Shown: positions 58,077-64,000 of the stretch, piece by piece
How the letters are laid out: each line of letters starts with the position of its first letter
Numbering within the stretch: the stretch's first letter is position 1
Source: Aequorivita xiaoshiensis
Lineage (GTDB): Bacteria; Bacteroidota; Bacteroidia; Flavobacteriales; Flavobacteriaceae
Assembly: GCF_022008395.1 (NCBI RefSeq)
Contig: NZ_JAIRBB010000012.1
Location: 1-64,000, forward strand
Direction of reading: 5' to 3'
Length of the DNA stretch: 64,000 bases
Program-made: the position numbers and the translations under genes
The notes under the pieces: model-generated
The model's input: the letters and a program-made list of their open reading frames with translations, nothing else
The model's database searches: none
Told to the model about the DNA's origin: nothing

Positions 58077-58253
58077 TTTTTAATATATACGAATAGATCA
58101 TAAAGTATAAAACTTCACAAGCAGCTGAGGTTTTATAAATTTTTGTAATTTGACTTTTTTCTACTTGTTTAGTCTTTGTAGATTCAATGTTTGTTTGGGA
58201 TCGAGCGTTCGAAAAACATACGTCTGCTAGCTGCTGCTAAACCATTATATCGT

Positions 58254-58430
58254 CTGGTCTCCTAGGCTTTAACGTAGTATCGGTTTGTTAATTCTCTTTC
58301 TTTATTCGATATCCGCTATAGTCTTTCAGTATTTTAGTCGAGTAGTTGAGCTTTTTACTGAAGTGTAGGAAGCCACTCGAGAGAAATGACTTCGTCGAAT
58401 TTCATTTCATGCGGTAGCGTGGTTTGGTTT
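58254..58430. repeat. dispersed noncoding repeat, copy B
   Basis: Matches copy A from TCCTAGGCTTTAA (58261 region) through TTCTCTTTCTTTATTCGATA and GATATCCGCTAT to GAGCTTTTTA, then diverges and ends with GCGGTAGCG (58411). It has its own hairpin arms, GAAATGA and TCATTTC (about 58383-58409). The gap 58077-58543 shows no gene. Confidence 0.8.
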
Positions 58431-58543
58431 GTAATCAAAGTTTATTCCAACTAGTGTAGGTGATAACTATGGTTTAAGCTAAATAGTTATAATAAAAAAT
58501 ATCTAGGAGTAATAAGTTAATTCATCATTAAGCAATTTAAAAT

Positions 58544-59467
58544 TTATAACCTTGGTACATATGTAAAGTTCTGCTCAGACAAGACAAGTTCATCATCAAA
58601 ACTATAGGCAGCTAAAACCCCTTTCTCCTTTGCAACGCTATAATCAAGACAACAAATATTTTCTTTATAGAGTGATGGTTTATTTTTAAGCCAGTAGTGT
58701 CCGAAGAAGACATTCTTATCGTCTTTTTCGTAATAGTCTTTATTTTTTAATATAGATGTCTCAATTTTTGTGTTGGGTAACCCATCTAATGGGTGTATAC
58801 AAATAGAGTTGTAAGTCATCTGGGAGGGGTCTTCCCACCATTTTATTCTCATTTGTGATCGTTCATTGCCATCAGTATCCTTGAACTTACTTCCATTAGG
58901 AGTACTAATTTCCTTGCCTTTCAAGGTTACCCCAATCGCCTCATTTAATTCTGTTCCAGGTTTTACAGTTTCATGAATTAAATCGCCTGTAATTCTATTG
59001 TTATTTAGGTATTTTTTTAAACATGCTATGCTTTTATAATCCCAACAAGCATGAACCGCTCTTATTTTTTCTGTTTCATAAAATAGGGGGAGTGTTTTAA
59101 ACCACTCTAAGTACACTTTCAACTCCTCTTCTTTATTTTTAAACTGTCTGATGGTTTCGTAATGTTGAAGTATATTTTTTACGGAATGTTCTCTTAAATA
59201 TCCACCATTTGAATTTATAGTGTGAAACCCTAGCGCATTGTATTCGTGGTTGCCCAATAATGCGATTGCACTTTCATTATCGACCATTTGCTTTACAATT
59301 TGTAATGTCTCTCTTATTTTCGGTCCCCTATCAATATAGTCGCCAACGAATAATGCCGTTCTATTAGGATGAGAATAGTATTTGTTTACTTTAGTATACC
59401 CTAGTTTTATGAGTAGTTGTTCTAGTTCATCTGCATGGCCGTGTATATCTCCAATTAAGTCTATCAT
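58544..59467 (-). CDS. PPP-family metallophosphatase (PrpE/ApaH-like)
   Basis: A 307-residue phosphoesterase of the PPP superfamily. Signature motifs: GDIHGHADELEQLL, FVGDYIDRGPKIRETL and LLGNHEYNALGF, later HACWDY and FFGHYWLK for the remaining metal-binding His residues. Relatives hydrolyse diadenosine polyphosphates or phosphoproteins. Just downstream of the viperin gene and pointing the other way. A role in removing modified nucleotides would be speculative. Confidence 0.85.
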   Translation of the reverse strand: MIDLIGDIHGHADELEQLLIKLGYTKVNKYYSHPNRTALFVGDYIDRGPKIRETLQIVKQMVDNESAIALLGNHEYNALGFHTINSNGGYLREHSVKNILQHYETIRQFKNKEEELKVYLEWFKTLPLFYETEKIRAVHACWDYKSIACLKKYLNNNRITGDLIHETVKPGTELNEAIGVTLKGKEISTPNGSKFKDTDGNERSQMRIKWWEDPSQMTYNSICIHPLDGLPNTKIETSILKNKDYYEKDDKNVFFGHYWLKNKPSLYKENICCLDYSVAKEKGVLAAYSFDDELVLSEQNFTYVPRL

Positions 59468-59526
59468 TAATTATTGTTGAAATTTGGTGTTGTTAATTAT
59501 ATTACTACAAAAATCAATTCATATTT

Positions 59527-60399
59527 TTATAAAATAGGATTTTTCATAGAAGTTTTACCGTATGAAGGCTTTCCTGTTTTATGACAGTATTTTTCTTTAA
59601 AATTTTCATTTCCATATTCATTCCAAATTTTCCAAGCTTCTTTACACATGGGTTGTTTTGGATTGAACTTAATTTTTTTTCCAGTTCGAATACAATATCC
59701 ATAAGTTTGAATTTCCGAATTATTTTTATTCAAGAATTCTTCATTAAAAGCTTCTCTTTCGGGTCTGTCTTCTGAATTCGAACCTAATGCTAATTCGTCT
59801 GGATAATCATTCAATTTATTATTTCCTGTTTCTCCATTTAAAGAATTTCCATAGAATTTTTCTGTTGAGTCAAAAAGAATTTTGGAGCTGACATACCTTT
59901 TTCCAAATAGTTTCTGATCATAGACAGGTCGTTTAATGAACACAACTTCATTTGCTTCCGCAATATCCATGCAAGTATTCCAGGCTTCATTATCTGCTGA
60001 GGTTGAAAACCGATTTAAAATAGATTGTTTTGAAAAAACTCCAAATTCAATATTGTTTATAAACGAGTAATCATAAAGATTAATAGATGTAATAATTCCT
60101 TGACTTTCATTTCCATAATATTTTGCATGTAAATTAGGAGTATAAATAATACTAACATTAGGAAACTTCTTAAAAAAGTCAAAGTCCCTTTTATTCAAAC
60201 TCCGCTTAATGTCCTTTTGATTTTTACCAAACACCAAAAGAATATGAATTTTAGGGTCATTTTCATGTTTGTTAAACAACTTTTGAAAATATTCATCAAG
60301 CTTGATGAATGGGGAGACTATTAGTAAGTTAGCTTTTGCATCCCAAATAGTGTCATATATAGCTGATTCTAATTCTTTACCAGTTACAAATTTACTCAT
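59527..60399 (-). CDS. phospholipase D-like protein with altered HKD motif
   Basis: A 290-residue protein. The N-terminal part has the PLD fold pattern: ESAIYDTIWDAKANLLIVSPFI, KIHILLVFGKN, then HAKYYGNESQG (H91, K93) and TSINLYDYSFINNIEFGVF. The HxKx4D motif ends in Glu instead of Asp (E98), and only one HKD is present, so dimerisation would be needed for an active site. The C-terminal part (about 230-290) has a small Cys/His pattern (GYCIRTGKKIKFNPKQPMC, YCHKTGKPS), perhaps a zinc ribbon. PLD proteins occur in DISARM (DrmC). Confidence 0.75.
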   Translation of the reverse strand: MSKFVTGKELESAIYDTIWDAKANLLIVSPFIKLDEYFQKLFNKHENDPKIHILLVFGKNQKDIKRSLNKRDFDFFKKFPNVSIIYTPNLHAKYYGNESQGIITSINLYDYSFINNIEFGVFSKQSILNRFSTSADNEAWNTCMDIAEANEVVFIKRPVYDQKLFGKRYVSSKILFDSTEKFYGNSLNGETGNNKLNDYPDELALGSNSEDRPEREAFNEEFLNKNNSEIQTYGYCIRTGKKIKFNPKQPMCKEAWKIWNEYGNENFKEKYCHKTGKPSYGKTSMKNPIL

Positions 60400-60690
60400 A
60401 GTTGATTATTTAAATATTGAATATCTTCTTTTAAAGGAATAAATTAAATAGGCATCACATAGAAAAGAAGTTAATTCGGCACAATATATCAATTTTTGAA
60501 ATATTTAAAATGATCGGATTAGAGGATTCGAATCGTTAATTGTGTTGAATTATTGTAAAACTATCAGGTTATATAGGAATGACGAAGGTATAATTTCATG
60601 GCTTTCATACTAATATGCAAAATCTTCTAAGGCCCCCTATCTAATATCAAAATAGACAACCTATTTTAAGATTTAAAGTGTAAAAACTAC
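60400..60690. other. intergenic stretch before the HEPN promoter
   Basis: AT-rich spacer with no gene, repeat or hairpin that I can support. Confidence 0.35.
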
Positions 60691-60724
60691 TCTTAAAAAT
60701 ATCTTAAAATAATTATTATATTTG
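60691..60724 (+). promoter_or_regulatory. promoter block of the HEPN gene, duplicated upstream of the helicase
   Basis: Contains two TCTTAAAA-like half-sites and TATATTTG (60717-60724), an exact TAnnTTTG. 30 of 34 bases equal the block at 61620-61653. The leader to the ATG at 60886 is about 160 bases and holds an imperfect hairpin near 60749-60776. Confidence 0.7.
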
Positions 60725-60885
60725 AAACGCTCCCCAGAATTATAAATTCGTCCCATTCGTGAAATATCGAAATGGGATGGATGTTTATTGTTCTATATTT
60801 TAAAAATAGCCCTTCAAATCAGAAAAGATTTCAACGGAAAAGACTTAGAACAAGTTTAAAAACTTTTGATATTATTTAATTTAAC

Positions 60886-61560
60886 ATGATCAATCCTAAC
60901 AAGAGTATTGAGGTGATAAAAGCATCACTTTTAAAAAATAAACTTAAATCCTTATCAGGCGATTTAGATGAAAATAATGCAATTCGATTACATCGTGCAA
61001 TAAGTTGGGTGAAGTGTGCCGAAGAACAAGCTAACAATCCAGATTTAAAGTTTATTACATTGTGGATTGCATTTAATGCTTGCTATGCCGACAATGACGC
61101 ACATGAATTTGAGTTGTCCGAAAAGAAACGGTTTAGGGATTTTATTTCTAAACTGGTGGAGTACGATGCTGAAGATAGATTCTTTAAAATATTGTGGTAT
61201 AAGTTTCCAGGACCTGTAAGATTGTTAATTGATAATAAATATGCATACAAGCAATTTTGGGATGCACAACGTGGAGATTCAATAGATTGGGAGTCGCGTT
61301 TTAAACAATCTCAAATAGATTCGAGAAATTATCTAGCACACCAACAAGTATCTAAACTATTGGAGTTAGTGTTGGATAGATTATACACAGTTCGCAACCA
61401 ATTAATTCACGGTGGCGCAACCTATCAAAGCAAACTAAATCGCTCTCAAGTTAAAGATGCTAGTCAAATACTTGAATTTCTATTACCTATTATAATAGAT
61501 ATCATGATAAGTAATAGGGGAGAAGATTGGGGAGTGATAAATTACCCGGTTATCGAGTAA
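60886..61560 (+). CDS. HEPN-domain protein with R-x4-H motif
   Basis: A 224-residue, mainly helical protein. The HEPN ribonuclease-type motif is RNQLIHGG (R170, H175, R-x4-H with Asn after Arg). The family stretch ITLWIAFNACYADNDAHEFELSEKKRF near residue 58 is typical of HEPN proteins from defence loci. Active RNase function is plausible, since Arg and His are both kept. 258 bases before the helicase gene with a matching promoter, so the two may be co-regulated. Confidence 0.7.
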   Translation: MINPNKSIEVIKASLLKNKLKSLSGDLDENNAIRLHRAISWVKCAEEQANNPDLKFITLWIAFNACYADNDAHEFELSEKKRFRDFISKLVEYDAEDRFFKILWYKFPGPVRLLIDNKYAYKQFWDAQRGDSIDWESRFKQSQIDSRNYLAHQQVSKLLELVLDRLYTVRNQLIHGGATYQSKLNRSQVKDASQILEFLLPIIIDIMISNRGEDWGVINYPVIE

Positions 61561-61619
61561 TAAAAACTAATTATTAAAAATAATAACACGCATATTTAAT
61601 AATTAAAAGCATCAATTCT

Positions 61620-61653
61620 TCTTAAAAAAACCTTAAAATAAATGTTATATTTG
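61620..61653 (+). promoter_or_regulatory. promoter block of the helicase gene
   Basis: TATATTTG at 61646-61653 and the same TTAAAA half-sites as at 60691-60724 (four differences in 34 bases). Leader of about 160 bases to the ATG at 61819. Confidence 0.7.
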
Positions 61654-61818
61654 ATGCTCACCCTGTTTCAACACTCTTAATTTTGGTAGTTATTAAATTA
61701 GGTTGAAAATTATTTATTTAATCTATGATGGTATCAAGAAAATACTTCAAAAGTTATAAAGTCATTAGGCTTAAGGCAAATATCTATATAACTTTTTAAA
61801 TTCGATGGAATAATTATT

Positions 61819-64000
61819 ATGGATGCATTTAGAACACACAATCAAGTAATTTCAGAATATAGAAGTTATTTAGAATCTTTTTTAAATATTAGTGATGATA
61901 GAATTAAGACAGAAGTAAAAAAAGCTTTTAATGAGGAAGGTTTTATTCCTCAACCTCTTATTCAATTTAATCCATCTTTCCAGAGAGATCAATCACTTCA
62001 AGATCTGGTATCTCAAGGAATAGTACATAAAAACCTTCCTACCACATTTGGAGATTTTAAATTATATAAGCATCAAATTGAAGCGATAAAAAAGGGAGTA
62101 AACGACAAAGGATTTATTGTTACTTCTGGAACGGGTTCGGGTAAGTCGCTAACTTTTTTGGCAACTATTTTTAATCATGTTTTCAACTTTGGAGAATCTA
62201 AACCTTCCGGTATAAAAGCTATTCTAGTTTACCCAATGAATGCTCTTCTTAATTCTCAAGAACAAGAAATTAAAAAGTATCAGGAAGAGTATCAAAGGAA
62301 ATTTGGTGAAGATTTTCCAGTTACTTTTGGGAAATACTCTGGGCAGGAAGTTAGTTCTACACGTGAAGAAATCAAAAAGAATCCACCAGATATTATTCTT
62401 ACTAACTATATGATGCTTGAGCTAATTATGACCAGGCAAGGGGAAGGTTGGTTAAGAGATTCTTTATCAGAGTCATTAAAATATTTAGTGTTTGATGAAT
62501 TGCATACATATAGAGGTCGTCAAGGTTCTGATGTAAGTATGCTTATCCGGAGAATTAAAGGAATTTGTATAAATGAGTTAATTTGTATCGGTACTTCAGC
62601 TACTATGGCTAGCCTTGGATCAGTAGAAGAAAAGAAGGAGGCCGTTGCTAAAGTAGCTAAAACCATATTTGGAGAGGAATATTCGGCAAAACAAATTGTT
62701 AATGAGTATTTAGAGCCTTGCACTAATGGTCAAACTCCAGAAGCCCCAATCTTAAAATCCTATTTAGAAAATGAAATCCCACAAGGAGATGAGGTTGCAT
62801 TTATGACTAATCCATTAAGTAATTGGATAGAAACAGAAATTGCTTTAAAGTTAAATGGAGATGTTTTAGAAAGAGGAACGCCGATGACAATCGACGCGAT
62901 AACTAAAAAGTTATCTGACTATACTGGTGTAGAGTTTGAGATTGCCAAGGGAAAAGTAACCATCTTATTAAAATGGGCTGAAAAGCTCAATGAAGATAAT
63001 CGTCAAAGAAAGACTAATCAATCTTTTCTTCCTTTTCGTTTTCATCAATTTATATCGCAAACAAGTAATGTTTCAGTCACATTAAATTCTCGATCCGAAA
63101 GATATATTACAATTCAATCAAATAGATATGTCAAAGAAGGTGATCAGGAAAAATTATTATACCCGATTCTTTTTAGTCGATATTCCGGAATAGATTTTAT
63201 CTGTGTAGAGAAAGATGTTCAAACACGTACTTTATTGCCGCGGAACCCAAAAGACCACGTTAGATCCCTTACACTAAAGGAAGGGAAAGGTGAGGATTTA
63301 AACGAGTATAATTTTAGGAATGGATACATTATTCTTGACGAGGGTGAAGAGTTTTGGGAAGATGACCCGTTGGAGATAGTTCCCGAATCTTGGTTACGCA
63401 GCAGTTTAACTTCTTTTTTGCCGTATTATCAGTGGCATATGCCTCAGCCAATATATTTTGATGAAGAAGGAAATTACTCTGATACCCCTGATTATCCTAT
63501 AAAAGGATATTTTATCCCTGTGAAATTACGAATAGATCCAACCGCGGGAATTATATACGAGGATGCAAAAACTAATGAGAATACTAAGTTAATGAGTCTT
63601 GGTAATGAAGGAAGAAGTACGGCTACAACTATTACAAGTTTCGCCGTTATTAATTCATTATTTGAACAGGAAGAAAGTGCGAAAGATCAAAAACTTTTAA
63701 GTTTTACTGACAACAGGCAAGATGCCTCGTTGCAAGCAGGCCATTTTAATGATTTTATTTCCACAATTAAACTTCGGGCTGCCTTATATATAACAATTAA
63801 GGATTCGGATGCTAGTTTAAATATTGAAAACATTGCCGAAAGAGTTTTGAAAGTATTGAATTTAAAGGAAATCGATTATGCCAATCCCAATTTAATGAGC
63901 GATGATCCAGACTTTCCCGAAATAGAGAATATTAGAGCAATTAAAAACTATATTTTATATAGGCTATTTCAAGATCTAAAAAGAGGTTGGAGATATACGC
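61819..64000 (+). CDS. large DEAD/DEAH helicase, 3' end beyond the window
   Basis: Open frame from ATG 61819 through the window edge (727 codons, no stop). N-terminus MDAFRTHNQVISEYRSYLES and PQPLIQFNPSFQ match the family start. Walker A SGTGSGKS (about 103-110), LVYPMNALLNSQ, LTNYMMLELI, DELH box with FDELHTYRGRQG (about 225-235), motif III GTSATMA (about 257), and the diagnostic FTDNRQDASLQAGHFNDF near 630. This set is characteristic of large helicases that end in a DUF1998 zinc domain, including DruE (Druantia) and DISARM helicases. The missing part would decide. Defence role inferred from context. Confidence 0.85.
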   Translation, partial: MDAFRTHNQVISEYRSYLESFLNISDDRIKTEVKKAFNEEGFIPQPLIQFNPSFQRDQSLQDLVSQGIVHKNLPTTFGDFKLYKHQIEAIKKGVNDKGFIVTSGTGSGKSLTFLATIFNHVFNFGESKPSGIKAILVYPMNALLNSQEQEIKKYQEEYQRKFGEDFPVTFGKYSGQEVSSTREEIKKNPPDIILTNYMMLELIMTRQGEGWLRDSLSESLKYLVFDELHTYRGRQGSDVSMLIRRIKGICINELICIGTSATMASLGSVEEKKEAVAKVAKTIFGEEYSAKQIVNEYLEPCTNGQTPEAPILKSYLENEIPQGDEVAFMTNPLSNWIETEIALKLNGDVLERGTPMTIDAITKKLSDYTGVEFEIAKGKVTILLKWAEKLNEDNRQRKTNQSFLPFRFHQFISQTSNVSVTLNSRSERYITIQSNRYVKEGDQEKLLYPILFSRYSGIDFICVEKDVQTRTLLPRNPKDHVRSLTLKEGKGEDLNEYNFRNGYIILDEGEEFWEDDPLEIVPESWLRSSLTSFLPYYQWHMPQPIYFDEEGNYSDTPDYPIKGYFIPVKLRIDPTAGIIYEDAKTNENTKLMSLGNEGRSTATTITSFAVINSLFEQEESAKDQKLLSFTDNRQDASLQAGHFNDFISTIKLRAALYITIKDSDASLNIENIAERVLKVLNLKEIDYANPNLMSDDPDFPEIENIRAIKNYILYRLFQDLKRGWRYT

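Noticed and set aside
54236-58430. Repeat pair as CRISPR or as rRNA/tRNA fragments
   Set aside because: Only two copies 4 kb apart, 150 bases long, with no spacer structure; no match to the tRNA cloverleaf or rRNA segments that I recognise.

Overview
The window is AT-rich DNA from a member of the Bacteroidota, almost certainly a marine-type Flavobacteriaceae. The evidence is: four secreted proteins with C-terminal type IX secretion (T9SS) sorting domains; an S46 dipeptidyl-peptidase pair; a TonB receptor with a carboxypeptidase-like N-terminal domain; many lipoproteins; weak ribosome binding sites; and several copies of the Bacteroidota promoter element TAnnTTTG. No rRNA, tRNA, CRISPR array or intact insertion sequence was seen.

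Layout. 0.3-10.7 kb: DPP7-type peptidase, lipoprotein hydrolase, DHA2 drug exporter, baeRF-type protein, DUF808 membrane protein, and a TonB receptor with a PepSY partner (iron or heme uptake). 11.4-19.1 kb: ABC-F ATPase, small DUF proteins, a HipA-like kinase overlapping DUF3037, a K+/H+ antiporter, YaaA and a uracil-DNA-glycosylase-like protein. 19.5-30.6 kb: a 1168-residue T9SS adhesin-like protein, M3 peptidase, DPP11, then a cobalamin riboswitch ahead of two secreted T9SS proteins, the first resembling the B12-binding beta-propeller BtuG. 31-39 kb: GltB-like FMN protein, a two-component cluster, a family 2 glycosyltransferase and a yeast-Fcy1-like cytosine deaminase. 39.8-47.1 kb: a complete minus-strand thiamin operon behind a TPP riboswitch (thiS, thiC, thiE-like, thiD, thiE, thiG, thiH, thiF/moeB-rhodanese). 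47.6-54 kb: a T9SS protein, a TPR/LuxR-type regulator, a DUF4846-CHAP-small membrane protein operon and a YqiA-like hydrolase.

54.2-64 kb is the accessory part and the best candidate for an unusual system. A LytS/LytTR two-component pair, a 46-residue polar peptide and a prokaryotic viperin (pVip, an antiviral radical SAM enzyme) lie between two direct copies of a roughly 150 bp noncoding repeat. Beyond the second copy come a PPP-type phosphatase, a PLD-like protein with a degenerate HKD motif, a HEPN protein (R-x4-H motif) and the first 727 codons of a large helicase of the DUF1998-linked type seen in DISARM and Druantia. The HEPN and helicase genes each start from a near-identical 34-base promoter block. 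This reads as a defence island cut by the window edge. The link between the viperin module and the HEPN/helicase module is inference.
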